Source of the DNA: Clostridia bacterium
GTDB taxonomy: Bacteria > Bacillota > Clostridia > UMGS1883
Direction: 5' to 3'
NCBI GenBank assembly: GCA_900768005.1
Contig: CAAGBE010000036.1
Coordinates: 1 to 16,727, forward strand
Length of the DNA stretch: 16,727 nucleotides
A model generated the notes under the pieces. The model was not told the origin of the DNA. It saw only the letters and a program-made list of their open reading frames with translations, and ran no database searches. Below, piece by piece: positions 6,548 to 14,350 of this stretch. How positions within the stretch are numbered: the stretch's first letter is position 1; each line of letters begins with the position of its first letter. A program made the position numbers and the translations under genes.

Positions 6548-8393
6548 AGCACACACATCCTTTCTTTTCCTTGCACAGCTTTGCCGCACCGCAGCCTGAG
6601 CATTTTTCACGGCAGTTGGGTGTTGTAAGTGCCTGCTTTGCCTTTTCGTTTTCGTTTATCATAAATTCTCTTGTTACACCGATATCCACGAAATCCCAGG
6701 GAAGAATTTCGTCATAATCACGCGCACGGGTGTAAAAAGCCATATCTATGCCACAGTCACTAAATGCCTGTTCCCACTTTTCAAGGCTGAAGCATTCGTT
6801 CCAGCCGTCAAGCTTACACCCAAGCTCATGCGCACGGAGAAGCACCTTATTTAATTTTCTGTCACCGCGGGCAAACACACCCTCAAGCACACTGACATCA
6901 CTCTGGTGATAGTTATAACGGATTTTACGGTTTCTTATTTCATTTTTCAGGAAAAGTTGTTTTTCCGAAAGAGTTTCTATGCTGTCCTGAGCCGCCCATT
7001 GGAAAGGAGTAAATGGCTTGGGCACAAAGCTTGCCACACTAAGAGTAACAGCCGGTGGACGGCGTTTATTGGTTTTGTCACTCTTGTAGAAACATTCCAC
7101 AACCTTTTCCGCAAGGTCGGAAATTCCCTTTATATCGGGATAATCCTCGTAGGGAAGTCCAATCATAAAGTACAGCTTCACGCTGTTCCAGCCACCCTCG
7201 AAAGCAAGGGTTGCTGATTTTATAAGGTCCTCCTCTGAAACATTTTTGTTTATAACGTCACGCATACGCTGACTTCCTGCCTCGGGGGCAAATGTAAGTC
7301 CGCTTTTTCTGACCTTCTGCACTCTTTCCATTAGGTCAAGGCTGAAATTATCCACACGAAGTGACGGGAGTGAAAGGCTTACCTTCTCCTTTTCTGTAAG
7401 TGCCAACAGCTTGTCCGTAAGTTCGGGAAGCTGAGTATAGTCGCTTGTAGAAAGGCTGGAAAGTCCCATTTCCTCATACCCCGTGGATTCAATAAGGGAG
7501 CAGGCATCCTTTACAAGAGTATCTGCACTCTTTTCCCTGACGGGACGGTAAATCATACCTGCCTGACAAAATCTGCATCCGCGGATACAACCGCGGAAAA
7601 CCTCGATATTGCTTCTGTCATGCACAATGTCGGAGAAAGGAACAATAAATTTGTCGGGGTAAGTAACCTTGTCCAAATCAGAGATAATTCTCTTCTTAAC
7701 CTTTGCAGGTGCTTCGGGACAGTTGGGTGTCATACTCCTTATTGTGCCGTCTTGGTTATATGAAACGTCGTAGAGCGAGGGGACATATATACCCTCAATC
7801 TTTGCAATTTTTTTAAGGTAGTCTTTTCTTGTACCGCCCTCTTCTTTCCATTCGTTGAATGCGTCCATCAGCTCGCCGATTACATCTTCTCCCTCCCCCA
7901 TGGTGAAAAAGTCAAAAATATCAGCAATAGGCTCGGGGTTATATGCACAAGGACCACCGCCGTTTACAAAGGGGTCATCCTCACCACGCTTAGAGGAAAG
8001 AAGCGGTATCCCTGCAAGAGAGAGCATATTAAGGACATTTGAATAGCACATTTCGTACTGGAGTGTTATGCCGAGGAAATCAAACTCCTTTACAGGAGTA
8101 TGGGTTTCGTTTGTGAAAAGAGGGACTCCTGCTTTTCTCATTTCCTCCTCCATATCAATCCAGGGGGCAAAGACACGCTCGCAATAGGTGTCCTCCCTTT
8201 CATTTAAAATATGGTAGAGGATTTTCATACCCAGATGACTCATTCCCACCTCGTAGGTGTCGGGAAATGCAAAGGCATAGCGGATTTTAACATCCTCAGG
8301 GTTTTTTATTACGCTGTTAAGCTCCCCGCCGCAATAGTGGGTTGCTTTCTGTACTTTTGAAAAAAGCTTATCTAAATTCTGTAAACTGCTCAT
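6540..8393 (-). CDS. Radical SAM protein, TIGR03960 family
   Basis: This is a 617-residue cytosolic iron-sulfur enzyme of uncharacterised reaction. The N-terminal about 200 residues form a B12-binding-like Rossmann domain ('FAFPDTYEVGMSHLGMKILYHILN', 'FLGITLQYEM', 'GGGPCAYNPEPIADIFDFFTMGEGED'). The radical SAM core follows with the 4Fe-4S motif C-x3-C-x2-C at C269, C273 and C276 ('RGCIRGCRFCQAG'). Then come 'GLSSLSTSDY', 'LPSLRVDNFS' and 'FAPEAGSQRMRDVINK', and near the C-terminus a second Cys cluster ('CREKCSGCGAAKLC', then CVC) that could hold another metal centre. I chose the ATG at 8393 because AGGAG sits 6 nt upstream; the open frame extends to a TTG at 8411, directly after the preceding stop. 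It overlaps its linked DUF2344 gene. In many Clostridia this pair precedes the RNase G / rplU region; here a flippase and mazG follow instead. Confidence 0.93.
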   Translation of the reverse strand: MSSLQNLDKLFSKVQKATHYCGGELNSVIKNPEDVKIRYAFAFPDTYEVGMSHLGMKILYHILNEREDTYCERVFAPWIDMEEEMRKAGVPLFTNETHTPVKEFDFLGITLQYEMCYSNVLNMLSLAGIPLLSSKRGEDDPFVNGGGPCAYNPEPIADIFDFFTMGEGEDVIGELMDAFNEWKEEGGTRKDYLKKIAKIEGIYVPSLYDVSYNQDGTIRSMTPNCPEAPAKVKKRIISDLDKVTYPDKFIVPFSDIVHDRSNIEVFRGCIRGCRFCQAGMIYRPVREKSADTLVKDACSLIESTGYEEMGLSSLSTSDYTQLPELTDKLLALTEKEKVSLSLPSLRVDNFSLDLMERVQKVRKSGLTFAPEAGSQRMRDVINKNVSEEDLIKSATLAFEGGWNSVKLYFMIGLPYEDYPDIKGISDLAEKVVECFYKSDKTNKRRPPAVTLSVASFVPKPFTPFQWAAQDSIETLSEKQLFLKNEIRNRKIRYNYHQSDVSVLEGVFARGDRKLNKVLLRAHELGCKLDGWNECFSLEKWEQAFSDCGIDMAFYTRARDYDEILPWDFVDIGVTREFMINENEKAKQALTTPNCREKCSGCGAAKLCKEKKGCVCFE

Positions 8394-8411
8394 ATCTTTC
8401 TCCTGTGTCAA

Positions 8412-8615
8412 TCAGAAAGGGGAAATTTCCTTTAAAAAGTTTAAAAAGAAACCTCCTGCTTTCCGTATATTTATGCTTTTTGTCCAGACGGGACTGAGTT
8501 TTTCAATAAATCCCGACGCAAAAAGTCCGATTATAAATAAAATTATGAAAATACCGATTGCAAATAAGGTTCTGTATGCCAGCATTACAAGGTATTTTTT
8601 TGTTTTTTCTTTCAT
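8412..8615 (-). CDS. Small single-pass membrane protein of unknown function
   Basis: This 67-residue protein begins with a Lys-rich start (MKEKTKKY) and has one strong hydrophobic segment at about residues 8-33 ('LVMLAYRTLFAIGIFIILF', then IIGLFASGF). A short polar tail rich in Lys and Ser ends in 'EISPF'. I do not recognise it. The frame opens at a GTG at 8624, but that is only 1-2 nt from the AGAGG; the ATG at 8615 has GAGG with 8 nt spacing and is preferred. It lies 33 nt after the rRNA methyltransferase stop and ends 18 nt before the radical SAM start, so it is the second gene of the operon. Its placement suggests co-expression only; no function can be inferred. Confidence 0.7.
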   Translation of the reverse strand: MKEKTKKYLVMLAYRTLFAIGIFIILFIIGLFASGFIEKLSPVWTKSINIRKAGGFFLNFLKEISPF

Positions 8616-8648
8616 TTCGCTCACCTCTGTACAAGGTATGCGAAAAAA

Positions 8649-9773
8649 TCACTTAAAATACTGATAGAGGTAACATTTCAGCATTCCGTTATAGAGCTTT
8701 CTCTTTTTATCGGCAGGTCTGCCGTAACAATCCTCAAACCCCTCGTGAGATGTGAGGATATACTTGCCGATATTGGTACGCTCCGAGAAGTGCTTGCCGA
8801 TTTTTCTGTAAAGACTTTCACAGCTTGTGTTATCCATCAGCCTTTCTCCGTATGGAGGGTTGGAAACAAGAACTCCCTTTTCCTCGAAAAGAGGTACTTT
8901 TGCTGCATCACATACAGAAAAGCGTATATATTTATCAACGCCGGCTTTTTTTGCATTTTGCATTGCAAGTCTGACGGCATCCTCATCAATGTCGGAAGCA
9001 AATATCGTCGGTTCGAGTGCATTATCAATAATGGAGCGCGCTTCCTCGCGAACATCATCATAAAGCCCTTGTCCCATTATACGCCACTTTTCGCTGACAA
9101 AGTTTCGGTTAAGTCCCGGTGCAATTTTCTTTGCATAAAGCGCTGCCTCAATAGGAATTGTTCCGCTTCCGCAAAACGGGTCAATGAAAGGTCTGTCCCC
9201 ACGCCAACGGGTAATGTCTATCATAGAGAAAGCCAGTGTTTCACGCATGGGGGCAACTACGCCCTGCGCTCTGTACCCTCTCTTGTAAAGAGGCTCTCCC
9301 GTGGTGTCGAGGTATATTACAGCAACATCACGCATCAGGGAAAACTGAATACGCATCATAGGTCCTGTTTCCTCAAACTGCTCAATTTTGTACTTTGCCG
9401 AGAGTCTTTTTACAACCGCCTTTTTTACTATACTTGTGCAGGCAGGCACGCTGGAAAGCTGACTTTTAAGCGATGTTCCCTTGACGGGGAAAGCACAGTC
9501 CTGCTGTATGAAATTTTCCCACTCAATATTATACACCCCTTGAAACAGTTCCTCAAAGGTGGTTGCCTTAAACTGAGCCATTTTTATGAGGACACGCTGT
9601 CCTGAGCGTATATTCACATTCGCAAGGGCAATTGCTTCAAAATCGCCCTCAAAAGTTACTCTGCCGTCTGTAACCTCCGTAGTTTCGTAACCCAAGGAAC
9701 GTACCTCGTGAGCAAGGGTTGCTTCCGTACCGAAAAATGTCGGTATAGTCAGAAGAAGTCGCTTAGATGACAT
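8649..9773 (-). CDS. rlmL: THUMP-domain RNA methyltransferase, RlmL N-terminal domain type (YpsC-like)
   Basis: This 374-residue SAM-dependent enzyme probably makes N2-methylguanosine in 23S rRNA (the site equivalent to E. coli G2445). Residues about 45-155 are a ferredoxin-like plus THUMP RNA-binding region ('VLIKMAQFKATTFEELFQGV', 'LYKRGYRAQGVVAPMRETLA'). The Rossmann methyltransferase has the SAM motif DPFCGSGT at 198-205, the acidic 'ASDIDEDAVRLAMQNAKKAGV' loop, and the catalytic NPPYGER at 305-311, typical of N2-guanine methyltransferases. The length fits the Gram-positive YpsC form, which lacks the second RlmK domain of the E. coli fusion. GGAGG lies 7 nt before the ATG. It is the first gene of a minus-strand operon with a strong promoter. 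The exact rRNA target is by family analogy; another guanine (as for TrmG/Trm14-like proteins) is possible. Confidence 0.9.
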   Translation of the reverse strand: MSSKRLLLTIPTFFGTEATLAHEVRSLGYETTEVTDGRVTFEGDFEAIALANVNIRSGQRVLIKMAQFKATTFEELFQGVYNIEWENFIQQDCAFPVKGTSLKSQLSSVPACTSIVKKAVVKRLSAKYKIEQFEETGPMMRIQFSLMRDVAVIYLDTTGEPLYKRGYRAQGVVAPMRETLAFSMIDITRWRGDRPFIDPFCGSGTIPIEAALYAKKIAPGLNRNFVSEKWRIMGQGLYDDVREEARSIIDNALEPTIFASDIDEDAVRLAMQNAKKAGVDKYIRFSVCDAAKVPLFEEKGVLVSNPPYGERLMDNTSCESLYRKIGKHFSERTNIGKYILTSHEGFEDCYGRPADKKRKLYNGMLKCYLYQYFK

Positions 9774-9806
9774 GGGATTTCCTCCAAATCATTATATATC
9801 TATCTT

Positions 9807-9835
9807 ATTATACATTAAATAAGAAGCTTTTACAA
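9807..9835 (-). promoter_or_regulatory. Predicted sigma-A promoter of the rlmL-to-mazG operon
   Basis: On the minus strand, TTGTAA (9830-9835) and a perfect TATAAT (9807-9812) are separated by 17 nt. The predicted start near 9800 gives a leader of about 27 nt with GGAGG. No further promoter of similar quality is seen until the HU promoter, and gene junctions are tight, so one transcript of about 6 kb may carry six genes. Confidence 0.8.
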
Positions 9836-9843
9836 GAAATTTA

Positions 9844-9872
9844 TTGCCCTTTCGAGCGAAATGGGATATAAT
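9844..9872 (+). promoter_or_regulatory. Predicted sigma-A promoter of the amylase-rlmD operon
   Basis: TTGCCC (9844-9849) and a perfect TATAAT (9867-9872) are separated by 17 nt. The -35 is only 8 nt from the -35 of the divergent promoter at 9807-9835. The ATG at 9861 falls inside this promoter's spacer, so it cannot be in the mRNA. The leader before the TTG start at 9894 would be about 14 nt, carrying GAGGTGG. Confidence 0.72.
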
Positions 9873-9893
9873 ATATTATTGAGGTGGTATGCA

Positions 9894-11834
9894 TTGCGTA
9901 TAGAGCATAATTCGGGCAAGCTTTTTTACCGTACTCCCTTTGGTGCCTGCCCTACTGATACAGAAATTACATTAAGGCTTTGCGTAGAGTCCTTTTCCGT
10001 TCCCGAGAGGGTTTGTTGCATTATCGATAATGCCGAAACAGAGATGGCATATGCCTTTGAAGCAAACGGAAACAGAATCTACGAGTGCAAAATAGAAACC
10101 CCGTCCGTGGGAAGACTTTTGTTTTATTACTTTTTAGTATGTGCCGACGGATGCACGCTCTATTACGGAAATAATTGTGCACACACGGGCGGAATGGGTG
10201 AAGAATACACTTCTGTACCTGACAGCAAATATCAGATAACAGTTTACAATAAGAACTTTAAAACACCCGATTGGATGAAAAATGCAGTTGTATACCAGAT
10301 TTTCCCTGACAGATTTTACAGGGGAAAAGAAACTCCGTTCCACGGAATAGAAAGAAAATGGAATGACGAGCCTTTTTACCGTCCCGACCAGTTCGGCGGA
10401 GAGTATCTTTCCAATGACTTTTTCGGCGGTAATTTTGACGGTATTAAAAAGAAACTCCCCTATCTTAAAGATTTGGGGATTACGGCAATATACTTAAACC
10501 CCATTTCCAAGGCATTTTCAAACCACCGCTACGACACGGGAGATTACGAAACCCCTGACGAGCTTTTGGGCAGTGTAAAGGATTTTGAGGAGCTTTCCAA
10601 AGAGGCAAAAAGGCAGGGAATCCGCATTATTCTTGACGGAGTTTTCAGCCATACGGGTGCCGACAGCAGATATTTTAACAAGTATGGTAATTACGACAGT
10701 ACGGGGGCATATCAAAGCAATCAATCCCCCTTTTACAGTTGGTATACCTTTACCTCTTATCCCGACAAATATGAATCCTGGTGGGGGTTTGACACACTTC
10801 CCAATGTTAATGAATTAGATAAAAATTTCACAGAATATATTGCCGAGGGGAAAGATAGTGTTATAAAAAAATGGCTCCGCCGTGGAGCATCGGGCTTCCG
10901 TCTTGATGTGGCAGACGAGCTTCCCGATGAATTCATAAAAATTCTTAGGAAATCTCTTAAAGAGGAAAATCCTGACTCGCTTTTAATCGGTGAGGTATGG
11001 GAAGATGCTTCCAATAAAGTAAGCTACGGTGAGCAAAGAAATTTCCTGATGGGCGACGAGCTTGACAGCGTGATGAACTATGTTTTCCGTGACGCAGTTC
11101 TTTCTTATCTTACCACGGGAGATGCAAAAGTGTTTTCAGGCAGACTCCACTCTCTTTTGGAAAATTACCCGAAAGAGGCACTTTATACGGCAATGAATCT
11201 CCTTTCCACCCACGACGTGCCGAGGGCACTTACGGTGCTTGCCGATACGCCTGATTTCCGCACACTTTCAAGGCAGGAGCAACACGATTATGTTATATCC
11301 GAGGATAAGCTGAACCTTGCCAAAAGGCGGATGGTTCTTGCAATATGCCTGCAAATGACTCTCCCCGGGGCACCTACCGTGTACTATGGCGACGAAATGG
11401 AAATGACGGGGTTTGCAGACCCCTTTAACCGTGCACCAATGGATTGGAAACACGGGGATAGCGAGATAATGAGGCAGCTCAGGCTATTTACAAAATTGAG
11501 AAATGACACCCCCTCCCTCCGTACAGGTTTCTGTACAACTATTTTTGCAGAGGGCGGAGTCTTTGCCTTTATGCGGAATTTTGAAAAATGCAAGGATGCT
11601 TTCAGCAAAAAACAAAACGGAAGCGAGATTATCATTATCGTTAATGCAAATAGTGATTGTCAATATATAAACATTAATTTATCTCCGTGGGGAATCACTT
11701 CTGTTTCCGATACATTAAGCGGAGAGAAAATTACTGACGGCCATAATTTATCAATGGAGGTTCAACCCCTTTCATACAGAATATTTACTCCCGAAAGGAA
11801 GCAGGGCAAATGTATAAAAATACAGAACATATAA
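9894..11834 (+). CDS. Intracellular GH13 alpha-glucan hydrolase (neopullulanase / cyclomaltodextrinase / alpha-amylase type)
   Basis: This 646-residue glycoside hydrolase family 13 enzyme should cleave alpha-1,4 (possibly alpha-1,6) bonds in maltodextrins or glycogen fragments. An N-terminal beta domain (about 1-120) precedes the TIM barrel, which begins near 'WMKNAVVYQIFPDRF'. The four GH13 regions are visible: D248-GVFSH, GFRLDVADE with nucleophile D338, GEVWED with acid/base E367, and STHD with stabiliser D441. 'ADPFNRAPMDW' near the end is typical of the neopullulanase / cyclomaltodextrinase / alpha-glycosidase group (GH13_20-like). There is no signal peptide, so it acts in the cytosol. 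The frame opens at an ATG at 9861, but that lies within the promoter; the TTG at 9894 has GAGGTGG 6 nt upstream and the protein then begins MRIEHNSGKLFYR. The last 25 nt overlap the rlmD gene. Exact substrate is not predictable. Confidence 0.88.
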   Translation: MRIEHNSGKLFYRTPFGACPTDTEITLRLCVESFSVPERVCCIIDNAETEMAYAFEANGNRIYECKIETPSVGRLLFYYFLVCADGCTLYYGNNCAHTGGMGEEYTSVPDSKYQITVYNKNFKTPDWMKNAVVYQIFPDRFYRGKETPFHGIERKWNDEPFYRPDQFGGEYLSNDFFGGNFDGIKKKLPYLKDLGITAIYLNPISKAFSNHRYDTGDYETPDELLGSVKDFEELSKEAKRQGIRIILDGVFSHTGADSRYFNKYGNYDSTGAYQSNQSPFYSWYTFTSYPDKYESWWGFDTLPNVNELDKNFTEYIAEGKDSVIKKWLRRGASGFRLDVADELPDEFIKILRKSLKEENPDSLLIGEVWEDASNKVSYGEQRNFLMGDELDSVMNYVFRDAVLSYLTTGDAKVFSGRLHSLLENYPKEALYTAMNLLSTHDVPRALTVLADTPDFRTLSRQEQHDYVISEDKLNLAKRRMVLAICLQMTLPGAPTVYYGDEMEMTGFADPFNRAPMDWKHGDSEIMRQLRLFTKLRNDTPSLRTGFCTTIFAEGGVFAFMRNFEKCKDAFSKKQNGSEIIIIVNANSDCQYININLSPWGITSVSDTLSGEKITDGHNLSMEVQPLSYRIFTPERKQGKCIKIQNI

Positions 11835-13153
11835 CAGAAATTATTGCATTTGGCTCCGATGGCGAGGGCATTGCCAAGCCTGACGGTTTTACGGTTTTTG
11901 TTCCCGGCGCAGTCAAGGGCGATATTGCAAAAATCCTTATAATAAAAGAAAAGAAAAATTACGGCTACGGCAAACTGCTGGAGGTTATTGAACCTTCACC
12001 CCTCCGCACTGAGCCTCGTTGTGAGGTCTTTCAAAAGTGTGGTGGTTGCAGTATGCAGAGTGTTGAGTACGCCCATCAGCTTGAGTACAAAAAGAACAAA
12101 GTCCTTGACTCTCTTGTAAGAATCGGCGGATTTTCTGAGGTAAAGATAAATTCCGTCACAGGAAGTACCCCCTGCTACAACTACAGAAACAAGGCTCAGT
12201 TCCCCGTAACGGTTCTGGGCGGAGAAGTGCGTGCAGGTTTTTACGCCCCCCACAGCCACAGAGTTGTTGTTCCTGAGGCGTGCAGTCTGCAGGATGAAAG
12301 AACAAACGAGGTTGTAAGTGCCGTATGCAAATGGGCAACCGATAACAACATAGATGTTTATGATGAGGAAACGGCCTCAGGAAATCTCCGCAGAATATGT
12401 ATGCGAACAGGAAAAGATGAGGCGGTGCTTGTCCTTGTTGCAAAGAAAAGCCTCCCCTTTACCGAAAGCCTTGTTGATGCAATTACAGAAAAGTTTCCTT
12501 TTGTAAAAGGAATTGTTATAAACATAAACCCCGACAGGACGAATAATGTGTACGGCGACAGAGATAAGGTCATATACGGAGTTCCGCACATTATCGATAA
12601 TGTCGGCGAGATTAAATATAAAGTACATTATAAAAGCTTTTATCAGGTTAACCCCTGCACAACCAAGCTTCTTTACGAAAAAGCCCTTGCGCTGGCTGAC
12701 CTTGACAAAGAAAAGACCGTGTTTGACCTTTATTGCGGAACGGGAAGCATCAGTCTGTTCCTTGCCCAAAAAGCGCGGAAAGTTATTGGCATTGAAATAG
12801 TTGAAGATGCTGTGAAAAACGCAAGAGAAAACGCAGAATTAAACGGAATTTCCAATACGGAATTTTATTGCGGGCCTGCAGAAGATGTTGCACCAAAGCT
12901 TATCCGTAGCGGTGAAAAAGCTGACGTAGTTGTTCTTGACCCACCGAGGAAAGGGTGCGAGGAAAAGCTCCTCTCCTCCATTGCCGGAATGAAGCCCGAG
13001 AGGATTGTTTATGTTTCCTGCGACCCTGCCACAATGGCAAGGGATGCAAAATACCTTTGCCAGAACGGGTATATATTAAAGGAAGCTCACGTGTTTGACC
13101 AATTTCCGCAGACAAGCCATGTGGAGTGCTGTGTGCTACTATGTCGAACATAG
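11810..13153 (+). CDS. rlmD: 23S rRNA (uracil-5)-methyltransferase, RlmD/TrmA family
   Basis: This 447-residue enzyme forms 5-methyluridine in RNA using SAM. An N-terminal TRAM domain (about 1-62) is followed by an iron-sulfur ligand set C71-x5-C77-G-G-C80 plus C158, as in RumA/RlmD. The methyltransferase domain has the SAM motif 'VFDLYCGTGS' (304-313), 'DPPRKG' (377-382), the nucleophile C404 in 'YVSCDPAT' and the general base E439 in 'FPQTSHVE'. Everything needed for catalysis is present and the length is typical (430-460). The family in Firmicutes methylates 23S rRNA uridines equivalent to E. coli U747 and/or U1939; which one cannot be told. The ATG lies inside the amylase gene, with AAGGA 10 nt upstream, so the two are co-transcribed. 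No dedicated terminator follows; the promoter of the next riboswitch begins 40 nt after the stop. Confidence 0.93.
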   Translation: MYKNTEHITEIIAFGSDGEGIAKPDGFTVFVPGAVKGDIAKILIIKEKKNYGYGKLLEVIEPSPLRTEPRCEVFQKCGGCSMQSVEYAHQLEYKKNKVLDSLVRIGGFSEVKINSVTGSTPCYNYRNKAQFPVTVLGGEVRAGFYAPHSHRVVVPEACSLQDERTNEVVSAVCKWATDNNIDVYDEETASGNLRRICMRTGKDEAVLVLVAKKSLPFTESLVDAITEKFPFVKGIVININPDRTNNVYGDRDKVIYGVPHIIDNVGEIKYKVHYKSFYQVNPCTTKLLYEKALALADLDKEKTVFDLYCGTGSISLFLAQKARKVIGIEIVEDAVKNARENAELNGISNTEFYCGPAEDVAPKLIRSGEKADVVVLDPPRKGCEEKLLSSIAGMKPERIVYVSCDPATMARDAKYLCQNGYILKEAHVFDQFPQTSHVECCVLLCRT

Positions 13154-13192
13154 TATAAAATTCTTTATCAAGAGGTGTTTCTTTTGAAGGGG

Positions 13193-13221
13193 TTGACAAA
13201 ACTTTTTCCCTGTGTTAAAAT
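13193..13221 (+). promoter_or_regulatory. Predicted sigma-A promoter of riboswitch unit 1
   Basis: A consensus TTGACA (13193-13198) is separated by 17 nt from TAAAAT (13216-13221). The predicted start, about 13228-13230, is right at the first base of aptamer helix P1, as expected for a riboswitch leader. Confidence 0.85.
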
Positions 13222-13229
13222 TTACCAAG

Positions 13230-13320
13230 ATAAAGGGGAGTAGCTAACGGATTCATTCCGTTACAACGGCGTCAGTACGGCATTTTTGCCCGCTTTTGTA
13301 TTAAACAGCGAGACTTTTAT
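13230..13320 (+). ncRNA. yybP-ykoY (Mn2+) riboswitch aptamer, copy 1
   Basis: The leader carries the class signatures: GGGGAGTAGC just after the 5' strand of P1, and CAGCGAGAC just before its 3' strand. P1 pairs ATAAAGG (13230-13236) with CTTTTAT (13314-13320), with one G-T wobble. P2 is a TAACGGA / TCCGTTA hairpin, and the conserved CGGCGTCAGTACGG and GCCCGC segments follow. This class binds Mn2+ directly (with Mg2+) and usually turns on metal exporters. The 3' strand of P1 is shared with the terminator that follows, so ligand binding should prevent termination. Confidence 0.9.
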
Positions 13321-13352
13321 CGCATTCTTTTTGTGCGATAAAAGTCTTTTTT
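13311..13352 (+). terminator. Regulated intrinsic terminator of riboswitch 1
   Basis: A perfect 14-bp stem, AGACTTTTATCGCA (13311-13324) pairing with TGCGATAAAAGTCT (13334-13347), is followed by a T run. Its 5' arm contains the whole 3' strand of P1, so aptamer and terminator are mutually exclusive: no metal gives termination, metal gives readthrough. Confidence 0.9.
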
Positions 13353-13382
13353 ATTGCATAAAATAAATTTAGAGGTGCAGTT

Positions 13383-14336
13383 ATGGATTATATTTTAAAT
13401 TTAGTTTTACTTATCGGCGGTTTTTTCCTCCTTGTGAAAGGCGCTGACCTTTTCGTTGACGGAAGCAGTAGCGTGGCGAAAATTTTCAAAATCCCGTCGG
13501 TAATCATTGGTCTTACGATAGTTTCTATCGGAACATCTCTTCCCGAGGCGGCTGTAAGCATTACATCTTCTCTCCAGGGAAGTTATGACCTCTCCATTGC
13601 AAATGTTATAGGCTCCAACATATTTAACCTGCTTGTAGTCGTGGGTGCTTCCGCACTTATCTGTCCCTTTGTTGTGGATAAGATGATTATGAAGAGAGAT
13701 TTTCCCATCTGTATAGGTATAACGGTACTTCTGGCAATTATGCTTCGTGACAATATTCTCTCCCGCGGGGAAGCAGGTGTTTTGTTTGCAATTTTTATTG
13801 CATACATAATTATTCTGGTAATGTCAGCCCTCAAAAACCCCCTTGCTGCGGACGAAGACGATAAACCTATGTCTGTTCCAAGGAGTCTTCTTTTCATTCT
13901 TCTCGGCGGTGCAGGAATAATCCTCGGCGGAACATTTACCGTCGACAGTGCTAAATTTTTTGCAAGTGCTTTTGGTATGAGCGAAATGCTCATTGGTCTT
14001 ACGGTAGTTGCCGTGGGAACGAGTCTTCCCGAGCTTGTAACAAGTATTGTTGCCGCTAAAAAGGGAGAGAGTGAAATAGCCCTCGGCAATGTTGTAGGCT
14101 CCTGCATATTTAACATTATGTTTATTTTAGGTATGAGCGGTCTTGTTCATCCTCTTAACTGCGGAGTCGAGGCTCTTATTGATGTTGTAATCCTTATTCT
14201 GATAAACATACTTATGTATATTGTTTGTATTACAGGCAAAAAAATCAACCGTCCAGAGGGGCTTGTCTGCGTAGTAATATATGTGATATATGTTGCATAT
14301 ACTGTATTGAGAGCTTTTGAAATGCTGCCTTTTTAA
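13383..14336 (+). CDS. CaCA-superfamily cation exchanger, paralogue 1 (predicted Mn2+/Ca2+ exporter)
   Basis: This 317-residue, about 10-helix antiporter has the two inverted alpha repeats of the Na+/Ca2+ exchanger superfamily (YrbG branch). Repeat 1 reads 'GLTIVSIGTSLPEAAVS' (E55) followed by 'NVIGSNIFNLL'. Repeat 2 reads 'GLTVVAVGTSLPELVTS' (E217) followed by 'NVVGSCIFNIM'. The two glutamates and the Ser/Asn of the GSxxFN motifs line the ion site in structures of this family. A short acidic cytosolic loop (ADEDDKP, about 157-163) separates the halves. In repeat 2 the usual GSN is GSC (C241), unlike its paralogue. The family usually exports Ca2+ in exchange for Na+ or H+; placement behind a yybP-ykoY riboswitch argues for Mn2+ as a physiological substrate. 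GAGGTG precedes the ATG. Family is certain, substrate is inferred. Confidence 0.92.
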   Translation: MDYILNLVLLIGGFFLLVKGADLFVDGSSSVAKIFKIPSVIIGLTIVSIGTSLPEAAVSITSSLQGSYDLSIANVIGSNIFNLLVVVGASALICPFVVDKMIMKRDFPICIGITVLLAIMLRDNILSRGEAGVLFAIFIAYIIILVMSALKNPLAADEDDKPMSVPRSLLFILLGGAGIILGGTFTVDSAKFFASAFGMSEMLIGLTVVAVGTSLPELVTSIVAAKKGESEIALGNVVGSCIFNIMFILGMSGLVHPLNCGVEALIDVVILILINILMYIVCITGKKINRPEGLVCVVIYVIYVAYTVLRAFEMLPF

Positions 14337-14350
14337 TTGTTTTTTTAGCA

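Noticed and set aside
6548..6610. ATG at 6610 as the start of the DUF2344 protein
   Set aside because: The added 21 residues fall wholly within the radical SAM gene's Cys-rich end and precede the conserved family N-terminus; the TTG at 6547 has a better placed AAAGGA.
8745..9605. 286-codon plus-strand open frame
   Set aside because: It is antisense to the confidently identified rRNA methyltransferase gene; composition rich in Cys, His and Ser, and no recognisable motif or ribosome binding site.
13185..13243. Short open frame starting TTG AAG GGG ahead of exchanger 1
   Set aside because: It overlaps the promoter and the conserved GGGGAGTAG of the riboswitch, and would begin upstream of the predicted transcript start.
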